This document shows, in pieces, positions 45,087 to 54,464 of a stretch of 64,000 bases of DNA. The DNA comes from Paraburkholderia sp. Tr-20389 (lineage in GTDB: Bacteria > Pseudomonadota > Gammaproteobacteria > Burkholderiales > Burkholderiaceae). The stretch is taken from assembly GCF_017104565.1 (NCBI RefSeq), contig NZ_JAAGPD010000001.1, forward strand, positions 310,001-374,000. The letters run 5' to 3'. Positions within the stretch are counted from its first letter, which is position 1, and every line of letters begins with the position of its first letter. A program made the position numbers and the translations under genes. Below the pieces are notes generated by a model. That model did not search any database and had not been told where the DNA came from. It worked only from the letters and a program-made list of their open reading frames with translations.

Positions 45087-45965
45087 TTGGGCACTCTGGA
45101 CACATTTGACGAACGTGCCTACGATCCACAGCACGTTCAGTTCTCTTATGCGGGGCAAGTCACCACGCCGTTCAGGCGCTTCGTGATCGGAACCGTCGAG
45201 CGTTTGACTGCCCGATCGAAGCTCGAACAGCTGTACGGGCAAAATCGTATGCATCCGGTCGCAGGCGAGAGTTTCTGGTCCGCCGCCGTTCGTTTGCTCG
45301 AACTGGATATCCGGTTCGATGCCGCCGCGCTCGCGAACGCACCTGCGCAAGGTCCACTTGTGGTGGTCGCCAACCACCCGTATGGCGTGCTGGATGGCGT
45401 CACACTTTGCTGGCTCGTTGAGCGTTTGCGCTCCGATTTCCGGTTGTTGGCGAGTTCGGTGCTCACACAGGCGCCTGAGTTGCAGCCCTGGCTGCTTCCG
45501 GTCGACCTTTCGACTCGCGAGTCTGCACGCGACATGAACGTCGCCACACGGCGCAAGGCGCTCGATCACGTGCGCGAAGGCGGAGCGCTAATTGTCTTTC
45601 CCGCCGGGCTGATCTCCGTCTCGCCCGATCGCGCCGGACGGCGGCGCGCGATCGATCCCCCGTGGGGTACCTTTGCCGCCCAGATTGCGCGCCGTACGGA
45701 CGCTACGGTATTGCCTGTCTATTTCCATGGACAGAATAGCCGGCTCTTTCAGATCGCCAGTCACATCGACAGAACGCTCAAACTCGCACTCATTTTTCGT
45801 GAGGTGGGCGCGCGCATCGGTTCGTCCGTCACTGCAAGCATCGGTGCACCTGTGCCTTTCGAGCACCTTGCCAATGGTCGGGGCGATCGCGCACTGACCG
45901 ACGACTTGCGTGAGCGCACTTACTCGCTGCGCGAAGACGGTGCAAAAAAAAGCGCGTGCACCTGA
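45087..45965 (+). CDS. Lysophospholipid acyltransferase family protein (PlsC/hemolysin-like)
   Basis: The 292-residue protein has the acyltransferase block NHPYGVLDG near residue 92 (H..D catalytic pair) and VFPAGLISVSPD near residue 172, the two key motifs of the PlsC-type fold. It should transfer an acyl chain to a glycerolipid or other hydroxyl/amine acceptor at the inner membrane. The start is a TTG at 45087 because no ATG lies before the conserved N-terminal segment; it is the least certain point of the call. It converges with the P450 gene 41 bp away and belongs by position to the lipid locus that follows. Confidence 0.82.
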   Translation: MGTLDTFDERAYDPQHVQFSYAGQVTTPFRRFVIGTVERLTARSKLEQLYGQNRMHPVAGESFWSAAVRLLELDIRFDAAALANAPAQGPLVVVANHPYGVLDGVTLCWLVERLRSDFRLLASSVLTQAPELQPWLLPVDLSTRESARDMNVATRRKALDHVREGGALIVFPAGLISVSPDRAGRRRAIDPPWGTFAAQIARRTDATVLPVYFHGQNSRLFQIASHIDRTLKLALIFREVGARIGSSVTASIGAPVPFEHLANGRGDRALTDDLRERTYSLREDGAKKSACT

Positions 45966-46006
45966 TGGCGAGTGCGAGAGAACTGGAACGAACGTAGGTT
46001 TTGCCC

Positions 46007-47401
46007 CTACGGATGGCCTGCCTCGCGTTGGCTGACGCGCATCATCATGCCGTACTGCGGACGGATGGCCACGCGGACCTGGGGCACGACGCGATGACCT
46101 GGAACCAGATCGAAGCGAAACCGGCCGAGCAGGCAGCGCAGGACCATCAGCATCTCGGTCATCGCAAAGCTCATGCCGATGCATACGCGCGCGCCCGCGC
46201 CAAACGGAATATACGCATGGCGTTCGATCCTTTCGCGCGCGGCGCCCAGGAATCGCTCGGGGTCGAAGGCATGTGGGTCGCTCCAGAGCGTCTGATGCCG
46301 ATGCAGCACATACGGTGCCACGGTGACAATCGTGCCTGCCGTAATCGCAACGCCAGACAACACGTCGTCGTTGCGCGCGACCCGGCTCATCATGGGAATG
46401 GGCGGATACAGGCGCAGGGTCTCCTCGATCACTGCACGCGTCACGGGCAGATCGGTGAACTCCGGGCCCTCGTGAGCGTGTGCGTCGATTTCGGTCTCCA
46501 CGCGCCTGCGCCAGGCGGGTGATCGTGCGAGCAGATAGAGTATCCATGTCAGCGCATTGGCACTCGTTTCGTGGCCAGCGCCGATGAACGTGACGATATT
46601 GTCGTGCAGTTCGCGCTCGCTCAGCGCTTGCCCCTCCGTGTCGCGTGCCGTTAGCAGTAGTGTGATCAGATCCTGGGGCGCGGGTGTGGCATGCTCGAGC
46701 AGCGCACGACGCTGCCTGATCATCTCGGTGACGACGCACGCCGCATGCTGCAGGGATTTGCGTCCCGTGAGGCGATTGAAGCGTGGCAGCCAGTCCGGCA
46801 AGCCGACAAGGTCGAAGTAGTCGAGCCGACCGAACGTTTCGAGGTAATGTGCGATGGCATGCTGGAACGCCGAGGGCTCGCATGCGAGTCCCTGGCCGAA
46901 CAGTGTGTGTTCGAGAATTTCGAGCGTGAGGCGGCCCATCTCCTTCGCGACGTCGAGCGTGTGACCGCTAATGTTGCGAGCGACATGATCGATGCGTTCC
47001 GCGCATTGCTGCGCCGCCGCGGCCTGTGGGACTGCGAACGCCTTGACCCGCTGCGGCGTAAAGAGCGGAGCTATCATCTGGCGCTGTCTGCGCCACGCCG
47101 TGCCGTTCGACGTAACAATGCCAACACCTAGTGCCGGGCGCAGCAGACGCAGCTGCAACTCGTTTTTCTCGTAGTTGCGCGCGTTGTCAACGAAGATACG
47201 GCGGACCGCGCCAGGGTCATTGACTAACGCACGTCGATCGACGATGGTCTTGCGCAACTGCATAGGCAGGCGGAAATCGTCTTCGCACCAGATCTCCAGA
47301 GGGTTGCGACGAAGCGTCAGCAGCAGCGCCAGTGGGCCGAGCGGAGATCTGTGCGGCGTGGGTGCGGGAGGGGAGAGACGAGTGGGCGAGGACAGGTTCA
47401 T
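46007..47401 (-). CDS. Cytochrome P450
   Basis: This 464-residue P450 has the I-helix oxygen-binding motif IGAGHETSANALTW near residue 273, the K-helix ETLR motif (VIEETLRLYPPIPM), and the haem-binding loop YIPFGAGARVCIGMSFA with the Cys thiolate. The N-terminal region lacks a TM helix, so the enzyme is soluble. It resembles bacterial CYP families that hydroxylate fatty acids or terpenoids. It lies 18 bp after the sterol-desaturase-like hydroxylase on the same strand, so the two form a leftward operon. Electron partners are not in the window. Confidence 0.94.
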   Translation of the reverse strand: MNLSSPTRLSPPAPTPHRSPLGPLALLLTLRRNPLEIWCEDDFRLPMQLRKTIVDRRALVNDPGAVRRIFVDNARNYEKNELQLRLLRPALGVGIVTSNGTAWRRQRQMIAPLFTPQRVKAFAVPQAAAAQQCAERIDHVARNISGHTLDVAKEMGRLTLEILEHTLFGQGLACEPSAFQHAIAHYLETFGRLDYFDLVGLPDWLPRFNRLTGRKSLQHAACVVTEMIRQRRALLEHATPAPQDLITLLLTARDTEGQALSERELHDNIVTFIGAGHETSANALTWILYLLARSPAWRRRVETEIDAHAHEGPEFTDLPVTRAVIEETLRLYPPIPMMSRVARNDDVLSGVAITAGTIVTVAPYVLHRHQTLWSDPHAFDPERFLGAARERIERHAYIPFGAGARVCIGMSFAMTEMLMVLRCLLGRFRFDLVPGHRVVPQVRVAIRPQYGMMMRVSQREAGHP

Positions 47402-47419
47402 CTACGAAGGCGAAAGCAT

Positions 47420-48544
47420 TCAGCGCTGAGGCAGTCGGGAGGGTGATGCCACGCTGCGCGCGAACTGGATTATGCCGAAGACACCATGAATGGCGAACAG
47501 CACAAGCACCGCGGCGGGCACCGCATCACTCACGGTGCGATCGCCGTGCAGCACCACGGGTACTGCGAACGCCAGCGAGCACCAGGTGGGCAGCGCCCAG
47601 CGCTTGCCGTCGCAATGGGCGCCGAGCGCGATCGTTCCGGCCAGCGTACAGCCCATCAGCATCCAGCGCGGGTCGGGGTGGGCGCCGTGCTGCGTGTTGA
47701 GCCAGCAAATGAGCAGGCCGTAAAGGAGGAGGGCACCGGTGGTCACGAAGGCTGCGCTCGCTCGTGCTGACGGGCAACGCTCAACGTCGGGCCACCTCAC
47801 GCCCACGAGTCGCAGCAGCGGTTCGTGAGTCGCGCGCAGCGGATTGCGGCTGTTCTCAATGCCATCGACCCCGTAACGGGCATGGACGTGACCGTCGTCG
47901 GGCGGAGTGAAGGTGCGGAAGAACTTGTCCCACAGAAGAAAAGTCCCGCCGAAGTTGCGGTTGAAAAACTGCGGCTCGGCGCGATGATGCACGCGGTGAT
48001 ATCGCGGTGTTACCAGAAAGCGGTCCAGTACGCCAGGCGACCGCACCAGGCCACTATGGTTGAAAAACTGGACAGCATAGTGGAAAGATGAAACGGCGAC
48101 GTAGATATCGAGCGGCAACCCCAGAACGGCGAGCACGCCGATGAACGGGAGGTCGGTGAGCGACGCATACCAGGAATTGCGGTTGCACAGCGAGAGATTG
48201 AAGTGCTCGCCCTGATGATGAACGATATGCACGGCCCAGAGCAGACCGAATCTGTGATGCGTGCGATGCCGCCAATAGAAGCAGAGATCCCATGCGAACA
48301 GCGCGAATATCCACTGTGCCATGCGCGGCAGACGGTCGACCCAGTGCAGGTTGAGATGCGCGAAGACGGCGGCGTAGACCGCGATTTCGACACCGCGGAA
48401 CGCCCACATGAGGATATGGCCGGAATTGAGGTTAAAGACGAGTTCAGGCCAGACCGTGCGTTCGCGGCGCACCATTCTCAGAAGGAGCGCTTCCGCGAGG
48501 ATCAGGCCGCCGCCCACGGCGCAGGCTATGGCGGATGGAGTCAT
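47420..48544 (-). CDS. Sterol desaturase/fatty acid hydroxylase superfamily protein (paralogue 1)
   Basis: The 374-residue membrane protein has three His clusters typical of the diiron hydroxylase family: YWRHRTHHRFG, VHIVHHQGEHFN and YHRVHHRAEP. About six TM helices surround them. The long C-terminal hydrophobic tail (about 110 residues) is extra compared with short family members. ATG 48544 is chosen; a TTG at 48553 would add three residues. A second gene with the same architecture lies at 55111-56247 in the opposite-strand operon, with nearly the same motifs (HRLHH, VHHEGEH, HRVHH). The substrate is probably an acyl chain or a lipid made by this locus. Confidence 0.9.
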   Translation of the reverse strand: MTPSAIACAVGGGLILAEALLLRMVRRERTVWPELVFNLNSGHILMWAFRGVEIAVYAAVFAHLNLHWVDRLPRMAQWIFALFAWDLCFYWRHRTHHRFGLLWAVHIVHHQGEHFNLSLCNRNSWYASLTDLPFIGVLAVLGLPLDIYVAVSSFHYAVQFFNHSGLVRSPGVLDRFLVTPRYHRVHHRAEPQFFNRNFGGTFLLWDKFFRTFTPPDDGHVHARYGVDGIENSRNPLRATHEPLLRLVGVRWPDVERCPSARASAAFVTTGALLLYGLLICWLNTQHGAHPDPRWMLMGCTLAGTIALGAHCDGKRWALPTWCSLAFAVPVVLHGDRTVSDAVPAAVLVLFAIHGVFGIIQFARSVASPSRLPQR

Positions 48545-49280
48545 TCTGGACAACTCTTCAGTGGTTGGAAACGTTCTGGCTTGACGAAATGCCGCAGTGA
48601 TGGCGCTTGACGGGCATGGTGCGATGTATGTTTACGAGGCGTCGGGGCCTGCATTAGTGGACCGCGATCATATGCAACCAGGCTTTGGAAACGGCAGGAC
48701 TTCATGATTGCCGCGCTGGAATCGCCCCCCACGACTTTGTTGCAGAAATCTGCTGCTGCGTCTGAAGTCCGGCCTCGATGGCGTAGTCCAACACTTTAGC
48801 GTAGTCCGCTCTGTTTTCGGAATATCCTTACGTATAACTAACCAGTACATGAATAAACTTCGATCGGCTGCTTGCAGAATTGTTGCAAACGACGAAGGTT
48901 GAGTTGGGCATCAGCCCCGCGGCGCCGTCAGCTGTTCGAACCGTGAAGAGTCTCCGTTGCTCCAGGCAACGGATAGCCGGAGGACCGGCTCCGGCGCCCT
49001 GGGCGACCGGAATAGTTGTTCTGTGCCGGTCGCTCTTGCCCCCGCAGTGGCGCGCCACTTCAGGCGCTTGTGTGAATGATTGTCAATCTTTGACCGGTTC
49101 GATTGTGTGGGCGGACAACATATGTTGTTATGACATCCCTCGATATTGTCCGGGTTTTACCCCATACGCTCGCCACTAATGACTTCGCGCAGACACCGCT
49201 CCGTCGCCTTGCGTTGCTCCCGGCGGCCGGGCTGTGGTGGTGAGCCGCCGCATTCGCGAAGTATCGCGAACCCTTGATCC
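48545..49280. promoter_or_regulatory. Divergent promoter region of the lipid locus
   Basis: I see no supportable gene in these 736 bp between the leftward hydroxylase-P450 pair and the rightward eight-gene operon. It contains a perfect 14 bp palindrome ACAACATATGTTGT at 49115-49128, about 150 bp before the desaturase ATG. The rest has no clear structure. The desaturase ATG has no strong ribosome site. Confidence 0.45.
49115..49128. promoter_or_regulatory. Perfect 14 bp palindrome, candidate operator
   Basis: ACAACAT is followed directly by its reverse complement ATGTTGT. The size and position suit a dimeric repressor such as TetR or MarR type, but no regulator gene lies in the locus, so the binding protein would be encoded elsewhere. 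Confidence 0.4.
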
Positions 49281-50390
49281 ATGAAGAATGATTTCTGCGA
49301 AATCCGTCCCGCGTTTCTGACGAGCCGGCATTCCCCGTTCGCCAGGGAACTTCGCGCGGCTGCCGAGGCGTACCTCAAAGACCACGAAGATCATCGTTAC
49401 GGCAATGCTGCCACTGCGTTCAAAGTTGTGACGCTTGCCATCCTGACCTGTGCGCTTTTCGCCGCGTCTCTGAATTCGACCGGCGAGATCTCCTTCATGT
49501 GCCTGTACATAGCGTTTCTCGCTTCGGCCGTACTGCTGTCAGCAAATGTCTCCCACGATGCCTCTCACGGCGCGCTATTTCGGTCTCGCTTGCTCAACGC
49601 GATTGCGATGCGCGCCGTCACCGTGCCGCTTGGCGTCGAGCCGGTCTACTGGCAAGTGCGCCATGTGCGCTATCACCATCCCAATGCGAACATCGAGCAT
49701 CACGACCTCGACACCGCCGCGAACCGGTTTCTGCGTCAGACGCCGTTCCAGCCCTGGTTCCCACAGTTCCGGTTCCAGCAGTACTACTGGCCAGTCGTCG
49801 CGGGGTTGTCGATGCCGTATATCGCGTGGATCTATGACTGGTCAGATCGGCTCGGGCTGACGCCGCTCGCGCGAGATCGACTGCTGCCGGGACCGGCGGG
49901 CTGGTTGTGCTTCGTGGGCTCGAAGCTGGCACATCTGGGTTTATGTCTGGTCGTCCCGCTCGCCGTGGTCGGCCATGGCACGGGATACGGACCGGTCATC
50001 GCCGCGTATGCATTGGGTCAGATGGTCGCGTCCTGTCTGCTGCTCACGCTGATCCTGGGCACGCATTGGGCCGATACCGAATTCTATGACGTGAGCGACG
50101 GAGCACCGTTACCGCATACGCGGGAAGAACACGCGTTTCTGACCTGTTGCGACTGGGTTCCGCGTCCGCGCCTGCTAAACGGCTTGCTGGGCGGCCTGAA
50201 TCATCATCTGACGCATCACCTCTTCCCGTACTACAACCACCGGCACTATCCCGCACTTGCGTCGATCGTAGAGCAACTCGCCCTACGCCACGGCCTGCCT
50301 TATCGCTGCCTGCACTACCGGGAACTGTTGCGCGCGCAACGTCGTTTTCTCGAATCAATGGGCAAGCGGCCCAATTCTTCCGATGTCTGA
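49281..50390 (+). CDS. Membrane fatty acid desaturase
   Basis: The 369-residue protein has the three His boxes of acyl desaturases: HDASH near residue 93, HVRYHHPN near 127 and NHHLTHHLFP near 313, with four hydrophobic spans between. It would introduce a double bond in an acyl-lipid or acyl-thioester using a diiron centre. It is the first gene of the rightward operon; the KAS III start lies inside its last 8 nt. Confidence 0.9.
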   Translation: MKNDFCEIRPAFLTSRHSPFARELRAAAEAYLKDHEDHRYGNAATAFKVVTLAILTCALFAASLNSTGEISFMCLYIAFLASAVLLSANVSHDASHGALFRSRLLNAIAMRAVTVPLGVEPVYWQVRHVRYHHPNANIEHHDLDTAANRFLRQTPFQPWFPQFRFQQYYWPVVAGLSMPYIAWIYDWSDRLGLTPLARDRLLPGPAGWLCFVGSKLAHLGLCLVVPLAVVGHGTGYGPVIAAYALGQMVASCLLLTLILGTHWADTEFYDVSDGAPLPHTREEHAFLTCCDWVPRPRLLNGLLGGLNHHLTHHLFPYYNHRHYPALASIVEQLALRHGLPYRCLHYRELLRAQRRFLESMGKRPNSSDV

Positions 50391-51384
50391 TACAACGAAA
50401 CCTGCCATCCTGCCCGTCAGGATCCTGTCTTCTGGCAAGGCCCTGCCGGGCCGCAAGGTTACCTCCCACGAACTCGATGTCCGGCTGTCGAAACCTTCGG
50501 GCTGGGTTCAGAAGCGCTCTGGCATTGCGTATCGCTTTCATGCGCACGACTGTGAGAGCCAGTCCGACATCGCCGCGCAGGCGCTGCATGACGCGTTCGC
50601 AAATGGCGGCATCGATCCCGGTTCGATCGATTTGCTGATTTCCGCCTCGGGCGTGATGGAACAGTCGCTGCCGTCGACAGCGTCGCTGATTCTCCATCAT
50701 GCGGGGTTGCGCCCTGGTACGCCGGGCTTCGACGTCAACGCAAGCTGTTTCAGCTTTCCCGTCGCGCTCCATGTCGCGGCAAGCCTGCTCAACACATCAG
50801 CGTATCGACGCATTGCAATCGTGGCTTCGGATCTTGCGTCGCGCGGCATCGACTGGGACAGTGCCGAAACTTCGCTGATCTTCGGCGACGGGGCGGCGGC
50901 TATCATCGTCGAACGCGGCGATGGTACATGCGGCATCGAAGGTTACAGGCTCCGAACCTATCCCGAAGGCAAGGCCTACTGCGAAATCCGCGCAGGCACG
51001 TTGCGCAATCCGCGCCTTGGGGCGTGCCCGTCGGACTTTCTGTTCCAGATGGACGGCAAACGTGTTTTCAGGCTCGCGGCGAGCGAAATGGACGGCCTGC
51101 TCACTGACGTGCTCGATGACGCACACCTGTCGCTCGATCATATCGACACTGTCGTTCCACACCAGGCAAGTCACCTGGGCATGCGTCACGTTGCCGAGCG
51201 GCTGCGCGTGCCAACAGGGAAGATCGTCGATATCTACAAGACGCACGGCAACCAGGTCGCGGCATCCATCCCTACTGCGTTGCACGAGGCTTTCGTCACG
51301 GGACGCGCGCAGCCCGGCCGACGTGTGATGTTAATCGGCACGGCGGCGGGCGTGAGCGTGGGCGGATTGATTCTCAAGTTATGA
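50383..51384 (+). CDS. Ketoacyl-ACP synthase III-like condensing enzyme
   Basis: This 333-residue thiolase-fold enzyme has the catalytic triad pattern of KAS III: Cys122 in DVNASCFSFP, His in TVVPHQASHLGM and Asn in KTHGNQVAASIPTAL. It condenses an acyl thioester with malonyl-ACP or with another acyl unit. Typical FabH has AAACAGF around the Cys; the NASCFSF variant suggests a specialised substrate. No fabD, fabG or acpP lies beside it, which argues against housekeeping FabH. It overlaps the desaturase upstream and the reductase downstream. Confidence 0.88.
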   Translation: MSDTTKPAILPVRILSSGKALPGRKVTSHELDVRLSKPSGWVQKRSGIAYRFHAHDCESQSDIAAQALHDAFANGGIDPGSIDLLISASGVMEQSLPSTASLILHHAGLRPGTPGFDVNASCFSFPVALHVAASLLNTSAYRRIAIVASDLASRGIDWDSAETSLIFGDGAAAIIVERGDGTCGIEGYRLRTYPEGKAYCEIRAGTLRNPRLGACPSDFLFQMDGKRVFRLAASEMDGLLTDVLDDAHLSLDHIDTVVPHQASHLGMRHVAERLRVPTGKIVDIYKTHGNQVAASIPTALHEAFVTGRAQPGRRVMLIGTAAGVSVGGLILKL

Positions 51385-52394
51385 AGACTCTCGTGACGGG
51401 TGCCACCAGCGGACTCGGCAGAAACGCTGCAGCTTTCCTCGCCGCGGAAGGGCAGGCGGTACGTGGTACGGGACGAGACTTGCGCGCGGGCGATTCGCTG
51501 CGCGCGCACGGCATCGAATTTATTCCTGCTGATCTCACGACTGCGGACGCACGCGAACTCGACCGCCTGTTCGACGGCATCGACACCGTCTGGCATTGCG
51601 CCGCGCTCTCGTCTCCCTGGGGGCGGTATCACGACTTCCATGCGGCGAATGTGATTGCAACGAGGCGGCTCGCAGAGGCGGCTGCACGGCACGGCGTGCG
51701 CCGGTTCGTCCACATCTCCACGCCGTCCCTCTATTTCGACTACCGGCATCGCACGGACATTCCTGAAACGTTTCGCCCTGTGCGCTACGTTAACCACTAC
51801 GCAAGCACCAAGGCTCAGGCTGAAGAGTCGATCCGCGCCATCGCCGCGCATCATCCTGCGACGATCTTTGTCGTGCTGCGGCCACGCGGGATATTCGGCC
51901 CGCACGATCGCGTGCTGTTGCCGCGCATCCTTCGGATCGTGCGCGAGCGGCATGGCCGGCTACCTTTACCGCGAGGGGGCGTTGCACGATTCGATCTGAC
52001 GTATGTGGAAAACGTCGTACACGCGATGCAACTGGCAACGACCCGTGAAAGTCTTCCCAGTGGCGAGGCCTTCAACATCACAAACGGTGAACCTGTCGTC
52101 CTGCGGGACCTGCTCGAAGCGATGTTCGCAGCCGTGAAGGTTTCCTGCCGCATCGTCGGAGTTCCATATGCCGTCCTCGATGCCGCTGCGCGCGTGATGG
52201 AGGCCGGCGCTACCGTCAGCGGCAGGGAACCTGCACTCACACGCTACAGCATCGGCGCACTGCATTACGACATGACACTGGATATCACACAGGCCCACCG
52301 CGTGCTCGGCTATCGGCCGATCGTATCGCTCGCGGACGGCATCGATTCGACTGTTCAATGGATCCAGTCACGTGGCCACGATTACGGTCTTTGA
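51381..52394 (+). CDS. NAD(P)-dependent epimerase/3-beta-HSD-type reductase
   Basis: The 337-residue extended SDR has the cofactor motif TGATSGLGRN at the N terminus and the catalytic YASTK near residue 138. Its best structural analogue in function is the 2-alkyl-3-oxoalkanoate reductase OleD of olefin synthesis, which follows a condensing enzyme as here; 3-beta-hydroxysteroid dehydrogenase-like proteins share the fold. It starts within the KAS III stop (ATGA) and overlaps the next gene by 23 nt. Likely reaction: reduction of the keto group formed by the KAS III enzyme. The OleD comparison is inference. Confidence 0.82.
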   Translation: MKTLVTGATSGLGRNAAAFLAAEGQAVRGTGRDLRAGDSLRAHGIEFIPADLTTADARELDRLFDGIDTVWHCAALSSPWGRYHDFHAANVIATRRLAEAAARHGVRRFVHISTPSLYFDYRHRTDIPETFRPVRYVNHYASTKAQAEESIRAIAAHHPATIFVVLRPRGIFGPHDRVLLPRILRIVRERHGRLPLPRGGVARFDLTYVENVVHAMQLATTRESLPSGEAFNITNGEPVVLRDLLEAMFAAVKVSCRIVGVPYAVLDAAARVMEAGATVSGREPALTRYSIGALHYDMTLDITQAHRVLGYRPIVSLADGIDSTVQWIQSRGHDYGL

Positions 52395-53178
52395 GGCTGG
52401 GTACTGCACGCACGCAGCGTGCATGGCGTTGCGCGGCGCCGGCATTAGAGTCTGCCGCTTTCCCGCGCGCGCGTACCTGATCGAAACGGCGCACGGCCGC
52501 TGGCTGTGGGATACGGGTTACGCGTCGCATTTCATCGACAGCACACGCAGCGGCATATTCGCATGGTACCGGCGCGTGACGCCCGTGCATTTCAATGAGA
52601 GTGAAGCGGTCGTGCAGCAGTTGCGCGACCGTGGGATCCGCGCAACCGATCTCAACGCCGTGATCCTGTCGCACTTCCACGGTGATCACATCGCGGGGCT
52701 GCGGGATCTGCGGGAAACGCCAACCTGGTTATCGGGAACGGGCTGGGCAGTCACGCGCTCGCTGCGCGGGATCGGGGCGCTACGCCAGGGATTCGTGCCT
52801 GGCCTGATTCCACCCGATTTCGAATCGTCGGTGACCGCAGTCGAGAGCTTCGATCGGGTCGAACTGCCTGCCGAACTCGCACCGTTCACACACGCATACG
52901 CAGCGCCCGGCGCGGACGGCGAACTGTTGATCGTCAATCTGCCCGGACATGCCGCCGGACATCTGGGTGCGTTCGTGGCAACAGGGCAGGGCTGGGTCCT
53001 GCTGGCCTCCGACGCCGCCTGGTCGCCCACGAGCTATCGCGAACTGGTCGGCCCGTCGCGGATTGCGCACGCCGTCATGGACGCCCCGTCCCGATACTAC
53101 GAGACGCTAGGCAAGCTGAACAGGCTTTATCAGGGGGGACGTGTGCGCATTCACCTCACTCATGAGGGCTCCCTGTGA
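52372..53178 (+). CDS. MBL-fold metallo-hydrolase
   Basis: This 268-residue metallo-beta-lactamase-fold protein has SHFHGDHIAGL (H-x-H-x-D-H) near residue 104, LPGHAAGHLG near 184 and an Asp in LLASDAAW near 206. These ligands fit a dinuclear zinc or iron site, and the arrangement resembles lactonases of the AiiA type more than lactamases. It could hydrolyse an ester, thioester or lactone intermediate. GTG 52372 is chosen and overlaps the reductase gene by 23 nt; the downstream adenylating enzyme overlaps its stop (GTGA). Confidence 0.85.
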   Translation: MATITVFEAGYCTHAACMALRGAGIRVCRFPARAYLIETAHGRWLWDTGYASHFIDSTRSGIFAWYRRVTPVHFNESEAVVQQLRDRGIRATDLNAVILSHFHGDHIAGLRDLRETPTWLSGTGWAVTRSLRGIGALRQGFVPGLIPPDFESSVTAVESFDRVELPAELAPFTHAYAAPGADGELLIVNLPGHAAGHLGAFVATGQGWVLLASDAAWSPTSYRELVGPSRIAHAVMDAPSRYYETLGKLNRLYQGGRVRIHLTHEGSL

Positions 53179-54464
53179 CGCGTCTTATGAACGTGCTCTG
53201 GTCGTACTGGCAGGCAAAGCGGCTCCGGTTCGACAGCCGTGGGGCACTCGAACATCATCAGCGGCGCAGGCTGCGCGAGTTTGCTACGAGGACCCTCACG
53301 CGCAGTCCGTATTTCGCGCCCTATGTGAACCAGCCGCTTCACACCTGGCCGACGATGAACAAGGCAGTGATGATGGCGCACTTCGACCGGATCAACACCG
53401 CGCAACTCAAGCTCGCCGAAGTCCTCGCATGTGCATTGGATGCCGAACGATCCCGCGATTTCTCGCAGACAGTGAAGGGCTACAGCGTCGGACTCTCATC
53501 GGGCACATCCGGCTCGCGCGGCGTGTTCGTGGTGAGCCCTGCAGAGCAGGCCGTCTGGGCCGGGATCATGCTTGCGAGGCTGCTCCCGGGTCGACTCTTT
53601 GCTGGGGAACGCGTGGCGTTGTTCCTGCGCGCGAACAACAACCTTTACGCGGCCGTGCGTAGTCCGTGGCTTTCATTCGAATATTTCGATCTGATGACGC
53701 CGCTGACGGAGCAATTCGGGCGCCTCGAACGATATGCGCCGACCACCGTGGTCGGTCCTGCGCAGGCCTTGCGGGCGCTTGCCGGGGCGACCCTGGAAAA
53801 TCGACTTGCGATCCGGCCACGCAAGGTCATTTCAGGCGCGGAAGTCCTGGAGCCGTTCGATCGCGAGTTCCTTGCCCAGTCACTCGCACCTGTTGGCGAG
53901 GTCTATCAGGCGACGGAAGGCTTTCTTGCTTCGACGTGCACGCACGGAACGCTGCATCTGAACGAGGCGCACATTCATGTCGAACCGCAGTGGCTCGATG
54001 AACATCGCTTTGTGCCCCTGATCACCGATTTCACGCGTACGACACAGCCTGTCGTGCGATATCGGCTCGACGATATTCTCGTGAAACGCGTCGCCCCTTG
54101 CCCGTGTGGCAGCCACGAAATGGCGATCGAGCGCATCGAAGGTCGCTGCGACGATCTGCTCCAGCTACCTGGGCGTGACGGCGGAACGATTGAGATTTTT
54201 GCCGACGCACTCTCGCGTGCAATCGCGCAGGTGCTGCCGATCACGGCCGACTACCGCATCGTGCAGACGGGTAAAACGCAGCTCGCACTTTACGTCGAGG
54301 GCGCAAGCGATGCACTGGATGCCGGCCGGGCGCATATCGAGCGCTTCCTCGCGCATCAGGGCGTGAAGACATCGTCACTCGCGTGGACGCTGGGGCACGC
54401 ATTGCCTGATGTCGATCTCGGCGCCAAACGGCGCCGCATCATCCGGCGCGAGGCACCCCAATGA
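53175..54464 (+). CDS. F390 synthetase-related adenylate-forming enzyme (PaaK-like)
   Basis: The 429-residue member of the ANL adenylating superfamily has the P-loop SSGTSGSRGVF near residue 112, an aromatic-TEG motif VYQATEGF near 244, RYRLDDIL near 295 and a CPCGSHE zinc-like pair. These match phenylacetate-CoA ligase and coenzyme F390 synthetase-like proteins; methanogen F390 is not expected here. It would activate a carboxylate as an acyl-AMP and pass it to CoA, an amine or a hydroxyl. Its place in this operon recalls OleC of the olefin pathway, but the protein is shorter and from the PaaK branch. Confidence 0.85.
   Translation: MTRLMNVLWSYWQAKRLRFDSRGALEHHQRRRLREFATRTLTRSPYFAPYVNQPLHTWPTMNKAVMMAHFDRINTAQLKLAEVLACALDAERSRDFSQTVKGYSVGLSSGTSGSRGVFVVSPAEQAVWAGIMLARLLPGRLFAGERVALFLRANNNLYAAVRSPWLSFEYFDLMTPLTEQFGRLERYAPTTVVGPAQALRALAGATLENRLAIRPRKVISGAEVLEPFDREFLAQSLAPVGEVYQATEGFLASTCTHGTLHLNEAHIHVEPQWLDEHRFVPLITDFTRTTQPVVRYRLDDILVKRVAPCPCGSHEMAIERIEGRCDDLLQLPGRDGGTIEIFADALSRAIAQVLPITADYRIVQTGKTQLALYVEGASDALDAGRAHIERFLAHQGVKTSSLAWTLGHALPDVDLGAKRRRIIRREAPQ

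Noticed and set aside
50383-51384. Housekeeping FabH
   Set aside because: No other fab genes adjoin, the active-site context NASCFSF differs from FabH, and the gene is embedded in a specialised operon.
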